DNA of 32,091 nucleotides from an uncultured Anaerolineales bacterium (lineage in GTDB: Bacteria; Chloroflexota; Anaerolineae; Anaerolineales; UBA4823), in the NCBI GenBank assembly GCA_903872065.1, contig CAIQJJ010000729.1, positions 1 to 32,091 on the forward strand. Reading direction: 5' to 3'. The position numbers and the translations under genes are program-made. Each line of letters begins with the position of its first letter. Position 1 is the stretch's first letter. The notes beneath the pieces were generated by a model. It was not told the origin of the DNA, did no database searches, and saw nothing but the letters and a program-made list of their open reading frames with translations. Positions 9,102 through 18,950 of the stretch are shown here, in pieces.

Positions 9102-10049
9102 GTGATCAGCTTTTTGAAAAAACTCTTCGGCGTCAATACTGCTACCCTTCAGCAAAATGCTCTCGCGGTCGAGACACCTTCTGCGCCCGAAAAACCCCCA
9201 TTAGGGGAACTTGCCACGTTACCGCTGGAAGATCGGTGCAACGAAGTGATCTCCTCCGCTGAAGCCTGGCCGCCTTCGCCGCAAATCGCCGTTGGCTGGG
9301 GACAATCTGTGGGACGACAGCGTGAGCAAAACGAAGATTCGATCTTTGTCCTGTCCACCATGCTCATGACCAACAATACGCAAACACCGTTTGGTTTTTT
9401 TATCATTGCAGATGGAATGGGCGGACACCAGCACGGCGAAATTGCCAGCGGATTGGCTGTACGCGCCCTTTCTACCCATGTACTGCGCAAGTTGTATCTT
9501 CCCATGTTCAACGCAAATCCAGAGCCTCCTGATCAATCTTTACAAGAAATCCTTGAGGACGGCATCTACGAAGCACACCGGACAATTATCAAAAGCTTTC
9601 CAGGCAGCGGCACTACTCTGACTGCGGCATTGATTATGGGTGAGCAAATGACCCTGACTCATGTGGGCGACAGCCGGGCTTACTTATTCCCGGCCAACAG
9701 CCCAGGCCAGGTGTTGACACGCGATCACTCACTGGTCAAGCGTTTGGAAGAGTTGGGCCAGATCACAGCCGAGGAAGCCGTGCAGCACCCACAGCGCAAT
9801 GTATTGTACCGCGCGCTGGGCCAGGGTGAACCTTTCGAACCAGATGTAAGCACTTTTCCACTGCCCCATCATGGACATCTCCTCCTTTGTTCTGATGGGT
9901 TATGGGGGGTAATCCCTGAAAAAGAGATCATGGCGATCATCTGTTCAACCCCCGATCTACACCTGGCTTGTCAGGCTTTATTAGATGCAGCGAACGCAGC
10001 AGGAGGACCCGATAATATTTCGGCCATCCTGCTGCGTTTAACCAACTAA
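9102..10049 (+). CDS. PP2C-family Ser/Thr protein phosphatase
   Basis: 'VGRQREQNEDSIFV', 'FFIIADGMGGHQHGEIAS', 'GSGTTLTAALIMGEQMTLTHVGDSRAYLF', 'LLLCSDGLWGVIPE', 'GGPDNISAILL'. In-track M may be preceded by a GTG start (MISFLKKLF). Confidence 0.95.
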   Translation: MISFLKKLFGVNTATLQQNALAVETPSAPEKPPLGELATLPLEDRCNEVISSAEAWPPSPQIAVGWGQSVGRQREQNEDSIFVLSTMLMTNNTQTPFGFFIIADGMGGHQHGEIASGLAVRALSTHVLRKLYLPMFNANPEPPDQSLQEILEDGIYEAHRTIIKSFPGSGTTLTAALIMGEQMTLTHVGDSRAYLFPANSPGQVLTRDHSLVKRLEELGQITAEEAVQHPQRNVLYRALGQGEPFEPDVSTFPLPHHGHLLLCSDGLWGVIPEKEIMAIICSTPDLHLACQALLDAANAAGGPDNISAILLRLTN

Positions 10050-10065
10050 AAGATCGGGGAGAACT

Positions 10066-11544
10066 ATGCCCAAAGAAACCTCTCTGTATTCCCGTCTTGG
10101 CGTCCCCACAGATGCGTCTCCTGAGGAAGTCCGGCGAGCTTATCGTGAGGCAGCGCGCAAACTGCATCCTGATATCAACCAAAAGCCCGGCGAGACTGAA
10201 CTTTTCATCGGAATACAGGAAGCTTACGATATTCTATCCAATCCTGACCAGCGGATGGCGTATGACAACAACCTTTCGCCAGATGTTTTTGCCCAGCCTG
10301 TGCAGGTCAACACGCTCTACAGTCGCGCCAGCCTGACACGCAGCAAAGAACCACAGCTAATCTATGTCTTGCTGGAACTGACCGCGCGGCCAGACTCTAA
10401 AAAACCCATCGGCGCGCCGCCGCTGAATACTTCGCTGGTGATTGACTGTTCGACCTCAATGCAAGGCGTGATCATGGATACCGTCAAGTCCACTGCCATT
10501 GAGCTTTTGCACCAAATGCGCGCCGAGGATATCATCTCCATCGTGGCATTCAGCGATCGAGCTGAGGTGGTGCTGCCAGCGGGGTCGCAGCTCAACGCCA
10601 AGCAGATCGAGATGGGGATTCGCATGCTGCAATCGCGAGGAGGGACTGAGATTTTTCGCGGGTTAGAGGCTGCTTATCACGAGATCGCTCGTTTTCGCGA
10701 TGATAAGCACACGAATCAGATTATTTTGATCACGGATGGGCGCACTTACGGTGATGAAGCGGACTGTATCAAGTTGGCGCAACAGGCTTCTATCGAGGGG
10801 GTTGAGATCAGCGGGTTGGGGATCGGGGATAAGTGGAATGATGAATTTATGGACAAGCTTACTTCGATCACTGGCGGCAGCAGCATCTATGTCACCACTC
10901 CCAAAGACATTCGCGATTATCTGAAAGATAAGTTTCACAACTTAAGTCAACGTTATGCCGAAAATGTCAAACTGGATTACAATAAACCGGCAAATGTTGA
11001 CTTGAGGTATGTCTTTCGGATACAACCTGAGACGATGCATCTCGCTACCGGCTCTCCGATCCAGATTGGCAGCATCCCCCGCGAAGCCAGCGCCAATCTC
11101 TTAATGGAGTTTTTGGTCACCTCACTACCCGCCGCCGATCGCGCAGTCCTGCTGCCGGGCCGTTTTTTTCTCGAAGTGCCATTGCAGGCCAAGTCGCAGA
11201 TTTCAATCCGTCTGGAATTGGAGCGCCCAATCACTAAGGAGCCAGATCGTACACCGCCGCCAGCGGCTTTAGTGCAAGCAATGTCCAAACTTACTATTTA
11301 TCGCATGCAAGAGCGGGCGCGGCAAGAGATCTCTCAGGGGAAAGTGAAGGATGCCACCCGCCATCTGCAAAACATCGCCACCCGTCTCATGGCAGACGGC
11401 CAAAATGATCTGGCGCGCACCGTCTTGAAAGAGATCGGCCATGTTGAGAAAAAACAGGCTTTGAGTGATGGTGGTGGAAAACGTATCAAATATGGCACAC
11501 GCGGATTGGTTATGTTGCCAGCCACAGTGAAGCAGAATGAGTAA
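10066..11544 (+). CDS. J-domain (DnaJ) - VWA domain fusion protein
   Basis: N-term 'SLYSRLGVPTDASPEEVRRAYREAARKLHPDINQ...AYDILSNPDQRMAYD' (HPD present); then VWA MIDAS 'TSLVIDCSTSMQGVIMDTVKSTAIELL', 'RGGTEIFRGL', 'IILITDGRTYGDE'. Confidence 0.92.
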   Translation: MPKETSLYSRLGVPTDASPEEVRRAYREAARKLHPDINQKPGETELFIGIQEAYDILSNPDQRMAYDNNLSPDVFAQPVQVNTLYSRASLTRSKEPQLIYVLLELTARPDSKKPIGAPPLNTSLVIDCSTSMQGVIMDTVKSTAIELLHQMRAEDIISIVAFSDRAEVVLPAGSQLNAKQIEMGIRMLQSRGGTEIFRGLEAAYHEIARFRDDKHTNQIILITDGRTYGDEADCIKLAQQASIEGVEISGLGIGDKWNDEFMDKLTSITGGSSIYVTTPKDIRDYLKDKFHNLSQRYAENVKLDYNKPANVDLRYVFRIQPETMHLATGSPIQIGSIPREASANLLMEFLVTSLPAADRAVLLPGRFFLEVPLQAKSQISIRLELERPITKEPDRTPPPAALVQAMSKLTIYRMQERARQEISQGKVKDATRHLQNIATRLMADGQNDLARTVLKEIGHVEKKQALSDGGGKRIKYGTRGLVMLPATVKQNE

Positions 11545-11547
11545 TCC

Positions 11548-12078
11548 ATGATTGTATGTCCAAGCTGTAAACATGAGGAATTTGAGGGCGCTTTGTTCTG
11601 TAACGAATGCGGGGCGCAATTGCCGGGGACGCCGCAAACAGGCACTAAAAACATCCAACGTATGGCGGCTACCGAAACGCTGCAGCCCTTGCGCCCCAAA
11701 CCAACAGAAACACGTTCATCCTCCGGCGCTCCGCCCACCACTTCGATCGACGCGCCGATCGCAATTTACGTTATGGATGCAGGACAAATCATCCCCCTGG
11801 CCGGGCGAGATGAATTTACCCTGGGGCGAAGTTCTGAACAACAGACCGTTTTGCCCGATCTAGATCTCTCTCCCTTCCAGGCGTACGAAAAAGGCGTCTC
11901 GCGCCTGCACGCCTCAATTCGCGTCAATAGCAATCCCGTCACAGTAACAGACTTGGGCTCAGTCAACGCCACGCGCTTGAACGGCCAGCGCATCCCCCCG
12001 TCAAAACCGATTCCTGTGCAGCATGGCGATATCCTCACACTGGGCAAGCTTAAGTTACAAATGATCATTCGAAAATAA
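11548..12078 (+). CDS. Zinc-ribbon + FHA domain protein
   Basis: 'MIVCPSCKHEEFEGALFCNECGAQLPG' (two CxxC) followed by FHA 'EFTLGRSSEQQTVLPDLDLSPFQAYEKGVSRLHASIRVNSNPVTVTDLGSVNATRLNGQRIPPSKPIPVQHGDILTLGKLKLQMI'. Confidence 0.92.
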   Translation: MIVCPSCKHEEFEGALFCNECGAQLPGTPQTGTKNIQRMAATETLQPLRPKPTETRSSSGAPPTTSIDAPIAIYVMDAGQIIPLAGRDEFTLGRSSEQQTVLPDLDLSPFQAYEKGVSRLHASIRVNSNPVTVTDLGSVNATRLNGQRIPPSKPIPVQHGDILTLGKLKLQMIIRK

Positions 12079-12135
12079 CCCTCTGGCAGAAGCATTGATG
12101 CTCTTTGCTGCTGCCTCGATCTTACGGAGAATAGA

Positions 12136-12378
12136 ATGGCTCAGACAGTAATTATCCACATTCAAGGTGAAGATGCGGTAATGGGTGAGGTAGAACAACT
12201 GCCGGCCCCCACCGATGTTCTGGTCACATTAACCAACCCTCGCCGGATTGACGGTAAAGACCTGTATTACCTGGCCGAAGGCGTCGTTACAGTGGCATGG
12301 CCGCTGCATCGCTTGAACTTCATCGAAATCACATCCGCGCGCGATGAAGATGAGATCATGGGCTTCGTACGCGAGTAA
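12136..12378 (+). CDS. Conserved-looking small protein of unknown function (80 aa)
   Basis: ATG preceded by 'cggagaat' RBS; same strand and spacing as the preceding genes; acidic, no recognised domain. Confidence 0.65.
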   Translation: MAQTVIIHIQGEDAVMGEVEQLPAPTDVLVTLTNPRRIDGKDLYYLAEGVVTVAWPLHRLNFIEITSARDEDEIMGFVRE

Positions 12379-12467
12379 ATCCCTGGCGCGGGAAAGGCTG
12401 CGTTTTTCCTTATCAGGACGTAATTTACGCCCGCGCCACGGCTATCTTGTTTCTGACGAAAAAATGT

Positions 12468-13211
12468 ATGATGGCTGAAACGAGCTTTAGAAATCGCCGC
12501 ATCCTGGTCGTGGACGATGAAGAGCGCATGGTGCGTTTTATTCGTCTCAACCTGGAACATGATGGATTCCAGGTGATTGAGGCTTTTCGCGGCGCCCAAG
12601 CGCTTGACAAGTTACGCAGTGCGCTGCCAGATTTGATCATTCTGGATGTCATGATGCCCGATATTGATGGGTTTGAGGTGCTGCGCAACATTCGCGAAAA
12701 TAACTCAACACCAGTGATCATGCTGACCGCCAAGGGAGAAGAGGATGACCGGGTGCACGGGCTGGAATTGGGCGCCGATGATTATATTACCAAACCGTTC
12801 AGCCCGCGCGAACTGGTCAGCCGGGTGCGGGCGGTGCTGCGCCGGGCTGAAATGGGCGGCGGCGGCGGCGGCAGTATGCACGGGTTGATCGAAGTAGATG
12901 ACCATTTAAAACTTGATTTTGATCGCCATGAAATTTGGCTGAATGGTAAACTGGTCAACCTGCGCCCCACCGAATATCGCATGTTGTATTACCTGGTACA
13001 AAATGCAGGTTGGGTAGTTTCGCATGATCAAATCCTGGTCAATGTTTGGGGTTACGAGTATCGCGATCAGCCGCATTATGTGCGTTTGTACATCAATTAT
13101 TTGCGCGAAAAGCTAGAAAAAGACCCGGCCAACCCGCAATACATCCTGACTGAGCGCGGCGTCGGCTACCGTTTTGTTGATTTTCGCCGCGAGAAACCGT
13201 CGTCCTTATGA
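12468..13211 (+). CDS. OmpR/PhoB-family winged-helix response regulator
   Basis: '[29 protein letters not shown]', '[19 protein letters not shown]', '[45 protein letters not shown]', C-term '[53 protein letters not shown]'. Confidence 0.95.
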   Translation: MMAETSFRNRRILVVDDEERMVRFIRLNLEHDGFQVIEAFRGAQALDKLRSALPDLIILDVMMPDIDGFEVLRNIRENNSTPVIMLTAKGEEDDRVHGLELGADDYITKPFSPRELVSRVRAVLRRAEMGGGGGGSMHGLIEVDDHLKLDFDRHEIWLNGKLVNLRPTEYRMLYYLVQNAGWVVSHDQILVNVWGYEYRDQPHYVRLYINYLREKLEKDPANPQYILTERGVGYRFVDFRREKPSSL

Positions 13212-13873
13212 GTATAGAAACCCCCAAGCAACGTATTTTACTGGTGGATGATCACGAAGTCGTCCGCCTGGGTCTAAAAGCCCTATTGGAACGTCACCCA
13301 ACGTTTGAGGTGGTCGCTGAAGCCAGCACTGCGCGTGAAGCAATCGAACGCGTGATTGCGTTTTCCCCGGATGTAGTGGTGATGGATATCCGTCTGCCGG
13401 GCGGATCTGGCATTGAGGCCTGCCAGGAAATTTCAGAAAAATATCCGAATGTGAAGGTCATTATGTTGACCTCATACGCCGAAGATGAGATGCTCTTCTC
13501 AGCAATCCGCGCCGGGGCGTCGGGCTACGTGCTGAAGCAGATTGGGGGGGAAGACCTTGTACGGGCGATTGAGGCGGTGGGACGCGGCGAAGCGCTGCTC
13601 GACCCGGCTGTGACGCAGCGCATTTTTCAAGAAGTGCGCAAAGCTGCTCGTGATGAAGAGGCCTCTGCATTTTCGATCTTGACTCAGCAAGAACGGCATG
13701 TCCTGTTATTGGTATCCGAAGGGAAAACCAACCGCGAGATCGCGAAAGCGCTGTTTCTGGGTGAAGGCACAGTGCGCAACTATGTCAGCAGTATCCTTTC
13801 CAAATTAGGCGTCAGCAACCGCGCCGAGGCCGCCGCCTACGCAGTAGAGCACAATTTGAAGGATTACTTATAA
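13208..13873 (+). CDS. NarL/FixJ-family response regulator (LuxR-type HTH)
   Basis: '[32 protein letters not shown]', '[18 protein letters not shown]', '[62 protein letters not shown]'. Overlaps the upstream regulator by 4 nt (ATGA). Confidence 0.95.
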   Translation: MSIETPKQRILLVDDHEVVRLGLKALLERHPTFEVVAEASTAREAIERVIAFSPDVVVMDIRLPGGSGIEACQEISEKYPNVKVIMLTSYAEDEMLFSAIRAGASGYVLKQIGGEDLVRAIEAVGRGEALLDPAVTQRIFQEVRKAARDEEASAFSILTQQERHVLLLVSEGKTNREIAKALFLGEGTVRNYVSSILSKLGVSNRAEAAAYAVEHNLKDYL

Positions 13874-13880
13874 AAAAGCC

Positions 13881-14408
13881 CTAATGCTTTTTCTCGTCCT
13901 CGCTGCGCGCCATCTGATAAGCTACCCCCCACATCCAATCTTGCAAATAGATTTCAATGTCTTTGAGCAAGCGTTGGTGATGCGCCAGGTTTTTGATTAA
14001 AGAACGGCTCTCTTGCAGCATCTTCAAACAGACTTCTCTCGCCTCTTCATCGGCCAAAGCCTGCGAATCGATCAGGGTGAGAAAGCGCGCCGGTGTGAGA
14101 CGGGTGATGGATAGGGGAGTGCGCAACCCCGTCAAACGCACACCATAGCTTTTTAGGCCCTTTTGAAACTCTGAAAATACCTGCTGGATATCGTCTGCAA
14201 CCTGCGCTTTGCGCTCACCTGTTTCGGCCAGGATTTCGCGCAAAACTCCCAGGCTTTGCGGCCCGGCCAAGACCAACTCCTGCACAATCTGCTGCATCGG
14301 CAGAGGTGAATCTTCTTCAATGCAACGCATTAATACATCCCCCGCCTGCATCCGCAGGTAGGCATGCTCTACAAACGCTTCGACAGACGAATCAGCGGGA
14401 TCATTCAT
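13881..14408 (-). CDS. Hypothetical protein, mainly helical
   Basis: Start at MNDPADSSVEAF (14408), ATGAATGA overlap with the upstream DUF971 gene stop; no domain recognised. Confidence 0.7.
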   Translation of the reverse strand: MNDPADSSVEAFVEHAYLRMQAGDVLMRCIEEDSPLPMQQIVQELVLAGPQSLGVLREILAETGERKAQVADDIQQVFSEFQKGLKSYGVRLTGLRTPLSITRLTPARFLTLIDSQALADEEAREVCLKMLQESRSLIKNLAHHQRLLKDIEIYLQDWMWGVAYQMARSEDEKKH

Positions 14409-14748
14409 AAGCTTGACGGCAGGCCTGGCAAGGACAGATTTCACGTAAATAACGCCAGTTGTAGATTCCGAAGTGATGACCATCTTCCCAGGCAATCGTC
14501 AACGCATAAGCGCCGACGGCCTCGATCTGCGCCAGGCGCGTGGCCGGGGTATTTTCATCGGGCAAAGCAAAGACTTCGGGTTCAGGCAGCGACCCCATCT
14601 TCTCATGCCCGCCCTTACACTCCGCGCACGGGCAGGCGCGCCGCAGCAGCGCAAAAGGATATTGGCTGACATGCCCATCTTTCCAGGTAAGAACCAAAAG
14701 GCGTGTCTGGCGGTTGGCAGTAATACTGGCGGGATTAAAATCAGACAT
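14401..14748 (-). CDS. DUF971 / gamma-butyrobetaine hydroxylase-like N-terminal domain protein
   Basis: 'ASITANRQTRLLVLTWKDGHVSQYPFALLRRACPCAECKGG...VGAYALTIAWEDGHHFGIYNWRYLREICPCQAC'. Confidence 0.9.
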   Translation of the reverse strand: MSDFNPASITANRQTRLLVLTWKDGHVSQYPFALLRRACPCAECKGGHEKMGSLPEPEVFALPDENTPATRLAQIEAVGAYALTIAWEDGHHFGIYNWRYLREICPCQACRQAYE

Positions 14749-14801
14749 AAAAGTTCCTTACAATTACTATATACCCAAATTCCAATTTGGGCAATTCTTC
14801 T

Positions 14802-15293
14802 TCAAGGGTTTTGCACAATTGCCAGGTAGTTGGAAACCGCCCAACCATGAATCGCCTCATCATAAGGGCCGACCAGGTACCACCAGGTGTAGCCATCGGT
14901 TTCGCGCGGCCCATCCTCAATCCGAAAGACCTCCGATTCGAGCGCCACACGCAAAATCTCGCCCTCCAATCCTGGCGCAGCGCGCAGCCGCAATCCGTCT
15001 GTGCCGGTGCCGCTGACCTGGACATAAGCCCCCACCATGATCACCCCCGGAATAGGCGAGGGGGGAACCGCCGAAGTTGCAGTAGGTGTATGATGGGGGG
15101 GAGTAGGGGTTTGCACAACAGGCGTCAAGGTGGGGGCCGGCATCAGGCTGACGATGGCTGTCGTCACGCCAGAGGGCGCAGCCGGATTACGCATCAGGTT
15201 GATCATAAAGAGCGTTAAGATCAACAGGACGGCCGCGATCGCTGCTGAAGCAATGAAGACCCAAGGATTGAACCAATCGCGTATGGTTTGCAT
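14802..15293 (-). CDS. Membrane-anchored protein with extracellular SH3b-like domain
   Basis: Start MQTIRDWFNPW at 15293; TM 'WVFIASAAIAAVLLILTLFMINLM', Pro/Thr-rich linker, then 'GAYVQVSGTGTDGLRLRAAPGLEGEILRVALESEVFRIEDGPRETDGYTWWYLV'. Confidence 0.75.
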   Translation of the reverse strand: MQTIRDWFNPWVFIASAAIAAVLLILTLFMINLMRNPAAPSGVTTAIVSLMPAPTLTPVVQTPTPPHHTPTATSAVPPSPIPGVIMVGAYVQVSGTGTDGLRLRAAPGLEGEILRVALESEVFRIEDGPRETDGYTWWYLVGPYDEAIHGWAVSNYLAIVQNP

Positions 15294-15336
15294 GGCAGGG
15301 TTGAGAATGAGACCCAAACAAGAAATGGACAAGCGG

Positions 15337-16430
15337 TTACATGACCACCGGCAGGAGGAAGAAAGCCAGGCCCAAGATAATGTAAATGGCGAGCAGTTCG
15401 GCGCCCTCCAGCCAGTTCGATTCGCCATCCGCCGAGACGAGGGCGGCGATCATAACGCCGGCAATCAGCGCCAAAAGCTCAAACTGGTCAAAAGTCAAGG
15501 TGAGGTGATGACCGAAAAGCAAACTGACAAAGACCAGCACCGGGGCGACAAACAAAGCTATTTGCAAACTGGAAGCGATCGCAATTTCGACGCTGAGCGT
15601 CATCTGATTTTTCAGGGCAACCTGCAGCGCCACCAGATGTTCCGCCACGTTCCCAATGATGGGGATAAAGATGATGCCGATGAAGAATTCCGAAATGCCC
15701 AATGCTTCAACCACCGGTTCGACCGAGCCAACCAGCAGTTCAGAGAGAAAGGCGACTCCAACCGTAGACAGGCCCAAGACGATGATTGCAGTGCGCAGCG
15801 GCCAATGGGAAACTGCGTTGACATGTCCAGTCTCTTCGACCGTCAGCGGGCTTTCCACTGTCCGCAAACTGTAGATGAGTCCAAGTGCATATAGGATAAT
15901 CATCACCCCGCCACTCCCAGGCTGAGCGCCTCTACCTGTGGACTTGGGGGATCGATATTGCCGATGGAGTGGCTGAACAACGATGGCACCAGAAGGGTCA
16001 ACACTGTCATGACCAACAAAACCGAGTTATGCCCGGCCTGGCGGCGATCAAATTTCTGCGCGCCGTGGCGCAAACCGCCAAGCAGCATGGACATTCCCAA
16101 CACTAGCAGCAAGTTCCCCAAGATGGAGCCAATGATGGAGGCTTTGACCAGATCAAGCAAGCCTTCACGGATGGCGAATATGGTGATGATCAATTCTGCG
16201 GCATTGCCCAGGGTGGCATTGAGCAAGCCGCCGATGCGCGGCCCGGTGTAATGCGCCAGGGATTCGGTCGCTTCACCAATATAGCCCGCCATGGGGATGA
16301 CCGCAACGGCGGATAAGGCAAAGACCCAAATTGCCCCCCAATCCGTCATTTCAGCCAGGATGGCCAGGGGCAAAAAAACGAGCAGGATAGCAATTGGTTG
16401 GTGTTTGAGGTAAGTAAGAAGTTTCTTCAT
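15337..16430 (-). CDS. Ca2+/H+ antiporter (CaxA-like), split into two overlapping ORFs (15903-16430 and 15337-15906) by a probable 1-nt frameshift
   Basis: N-half 'GGLLNATLGNAAELIITIFAIREGLLDLVKASIIGSILGNLLLVLG', C-half 'GISEFFIGIIFIPIIGNVAEHLVALQVALKNQMTLSVEIAIASSLQIALFVAPVLV' are the two GNxxE alpha-repeats of CaCA antiporters. One extra G in the run at 15906-15909 gives continuous 'LSLGVAGVMIILYALGLIYSLRT'. Confidence 0.85.
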
Positions 16431-16549
16431 TTTTTGGTCTCTTACAGCGACGTTTTGACGACGCAGTCTGATTGGGTTTGAATACAATTGGTAGTCTAAT
16501 TGTACCAAGTTTGAGCAACAGAGGAGGGGAATCGTGCTAAAATCAACCC

Positions 16550-17689
16550 ATGGTCTTGCTCAATAATCGCTACCAACTCGAACAACGCCTGGGCGCAGGC
16601 GGCATGGCCAGCATTTTCCTGGCGCAGGATTTAACGCTGGAACGCCGTGTGGCGATTAAGCTGCTGCGCGAAGATTTTTCAGGCGATGCGGCCTTTCGGG
16701 CGCGCTTCCATCAGGAAGCAAAAGCCGCCGCCAACCTCACCCACCCCAACATCGTCACCGTCCACGATTTCGGCCTGGACACGGTTTCGGGACGTTTGTT
16801 CATTGTGATGGAATACGTCCCCGGCCCCGACCTGAAGGCGCTGCTGCGGCAGCGTGGGCGGTTCACGGTGGAAGAGGCCATTCCACTGCTGATCCAGGCT
16901 TGCGCCGGTATAGGCTATGCGCATCGCGCCGGGTTGGTGCATTGCGACGTGAAACCGCACAACCTGATCGTAACGCCCGATCAGCGCTTGAAAGTCACCG
17001 ACTTCGGCATCGCTCGCGCCCTGGCTTCGATCCAGCCAGATGAAAAGAACAGCGTCGTGTGGGGGTCGCCGCAATATTTTGCGCCAGAACAGGCCGCCGG
17101 CGGGGCCCCATCGCCGGCATCCGACGTGTATTCGCTGGGGGTCATCTTATATGAGCTGCTCTGCGGACAACTGCCTTTTATCTCTGAGTCGCCGGGCGAG
17201 TTTGCGCGCCTGCATCGCGAGACGCCCCCGCCTCCACCGCGCCAGATCAATCCGGCCATCCCGCCAGTGCTGGAAGAAATTATTCTTAAAGTGCTGTCCA
17301 AAGAGCCGGCAGCCCGCTACCGCACCGCCGACCAATTGGGACGGGTGTTGATCGCGTACACCAAAGGAGGGCAGAGCGTTCAGGCGTCTCAGACGATCAG
17401 TTCTGCGGCGGCGACCTCTGCATCCGCCGTCGCAGTCACGCGGCAAGCCCCCGTTCCGCCGCCACCTCCGCCGCGCACTGCCGCCCCCCCTCTGCGGCAG
17501 CCTCCGCCGGCGGAAAGGCCGCTTCCACCGGCGCAGGTAGAGGAAGAGGGTGAGGAAGAAGAACCGGCGGAGAACCCACTCGATATTGATTGGATTACCT
17601 GGGGCCTGGCTCTTTTGGCTTTGCTGGCGGTAGGGGGATTAATCCCACTCTGGCTGTGGGTCTACCTGGTTTACAACCCGCCGCGCTGA
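16550..17689 (+). CDS. Ser/Thr protein kinase with Pro-rich juxtamembrane segment and C-terminal TM
   Basis: 'YQLEQRLGAGGMASIFLAQDLTLERRVAIKLLRE', 'GLVHCDVKPHNLIVTPDQRLKVTDFGIARA', 'GSPQYFAPEQAAGG', TM 'WITWGLALLALLAVGGLIPLWLWVYLV'. Confidence 0.95.
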   Translation: MVLLNNRYQLEQRLGAGGMASIFLAQDLTLERRVAIKLLREDFSGDAAFRARFHQEAKAAANLTHPNIVTVHDFGLDTVSGRLFIVMEYVPGPDLKALLRQRGRFTVEEAIPLLIQACAGIGYAHRAGLVHCDVKPHNLIVTPDQRLKVTDFGIARALASIQPDEKNSVVWGSPQYFAPEQAAGGAPSPASDVYSLGVILYELLCGQLPFISESPGEFARLHRETPPPPPRQINPAIPPVLEEIILKVLSKEPAARYRTADQLGRVLIAYTKGGQSVQASQTISSAAATSASAVAVTRQAPVPPPPPPRTAAPPLRQPPPAERPLPPAQVEEEGEEEEPAENPLDIDWITWGLALLALLAVGGLIPLWLWVYLVYNPPR

Positions 17690-17708
17690 TCCAGAGCGGG
17701 GCAAAGTT

Positions 17709-18950
17709 TCAAATGGAATGGTTGAGGCGCTGCAAAACATCCCTGGCGCACGCCAGACCATCTTCGGCGCGCAGTTGCTGGCCCAAACGGTCGGCGCGCT
17801 GGCGCATGGATGGCTGCCGCGCGTCCTGGACGGCCTGCGCCAGGCGCTCGGCTGTCAAGACACTGCGGGGGATAGGACGCGGCCCGACGCCAAGCGCAGC
17901 CACTTGCCGCCCCCAAAAGAATTGATCTTGCATGTGAGGGATGAGGATCGAGGGTTTGCCGGCGCGCAGCCCGGCGGCGGTGCTGCCGGCCCCGCCATGA
18001 TGGACAACCGCCGCCATGTATTCAAAAAGCCAGGCATGGGGAGCAGAATCCAGTAAAAAGACCGTCTTAGGCAACTGCTCTCCTGCCAGGCCGCCCCAAC
18101 CGCGCGCCAGCACCGCGCGCTGGCCGGTCTGGCGCAGCGCCTCCAGCACCAGGCGAGTCATCTCCGCGGCTGAACGGTTGGCCATGCTGCCAAAACCGAT
18201 ATACACCGGCGGATCGCCGGCCTCAAGGAAAGCGGACAGGGCAGAGGGCGGCTTCCAATCGTCGGGAGCGGGCAAAAACCAATAACCGGTCTGATGCACC
18301 CAGGCTGGCCAATCCGCCGGCCTGGGGACGACCAGGGGGCTGTAGGCATGCAATTGGGGAATGTTCAAGCGCTGCAAGATGCCAGGCGCGCCAGCAAGGT
18401 GCAAAACCTCCTGCCGGAAACGCGTCAGAGCGCCGCGATAGAGCATTTGCCAGACCAATGCTAAGAGCAGCCAATGCGTCGTGCGATTGAAAACGCCGCC
18501 CAGGTTGGGAATTGTCCCCTGGGGTACAGGAAAAGCGCGCGTTGGATAGGCAGGAATCAAAAGCGCCGGCGCTCCCACTGCGCCCAATTTCTCAGCAATG
18601 TCATAGCCCCACAAAGAAATAAAGCTGTAGACCAACACGTCTGTATCCTGGCAAGCCTGCCAGGAATCAAGCTGAATTTGCATGGTGTAACGGCTGGTTT
18701 CACGCAAGAAATAAAGCAGCGCATCCCACAGACGGCCGGAATGGATCATTGCCTGGCCGGCGTCGGTTTCCAATAAGCTTTGGATGCCAAATGGCAAAGG
18801 GCGAAACGCCAACCCATGCGATCGCGCCAGGGCTTCAAAATCGGCGTTCGCAACCAGGCGCACTGCGTGGCCGGCGCGTTGTAAACCAAGCGCCAGAGCA
18901 ATGAAAGGCTGGACATCGCCGCGTGAGCCATGCGCTAAGACTGTAATCAT
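17709..18950 (-). CDS. GT1-family glycosyltransferase (macrolide/sterol glucosyltransferase-like)
   Basis: 'MITVLAHGSRGDVQPFIALALGLQRAGHAVRLVANADFEALARSHGLAFRPLP', C-term 'VFLLDSAPHAWLFEYMAAVVHHGGAGSTAAGLRAGKPSILIPHMQDQFFWGRQVAALGVGP'. Confidence 0.93.
   Translation of the reverse strand: MITVLAHGSRGDVQPFIALALGLQRAGHAVRLVANADFEALARSHGLAFRPLPFGIQSLLETDAGQAMIHSGRLWDALLYFLRETSRYTMQIQLDSWQACQDTDVLVYSFISLWGYDIAEKLGAVGAPALLIPAYPTRAFPVPQGTIPNLGGVFNRTTHWLLLALVWQMLYRGALTRFRQEVLHLAGAPGILQRLNIPQLHAYSPLVVPRPADWPAWVHQTGYWFLPAPDDWKPPSALSAFLEAGDPPVYIGFGSMANRSAAEMTRLVLEALRQTGQRAVLARGWGGLAGEQLPKTVFLLDSAPHAWLFEYMAAVVHHGGAGSTAAGLRAGKPSILIPHMQDQFFWGRQVAALGVGPRPIPRSVLTAERLAQAVQDARQPSMRQRADRLGQQLRAEDGLACARDVLQRLNHSI

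Noticed and set aside
14774-14791. Palindrome CCCAAATTCCAATTTGGG between the SH3b and DUF971 genes, considered as a terminator
   Set aside because: No convincing U-tract in the minus direction and a 2-nt loop; could be a protein site, but evidence is too thin to call.
15130-15894. 254-aa plus-strand ORF across the SH3b gene and the antiporter C-half
   Set aside because: Low-complexity charged sequence antisense to a clear membrane transporter; no RBS or domain evidence.
16483-16504. Inverted repeat TACAATT-N8-AATTGTA between the antiporter and the second kinase, considered as an operator
   Set aside because: More simply explained as two opposing -10-like TACAAT elements of divergent promoters; no matching -35 boxes at good spacing.
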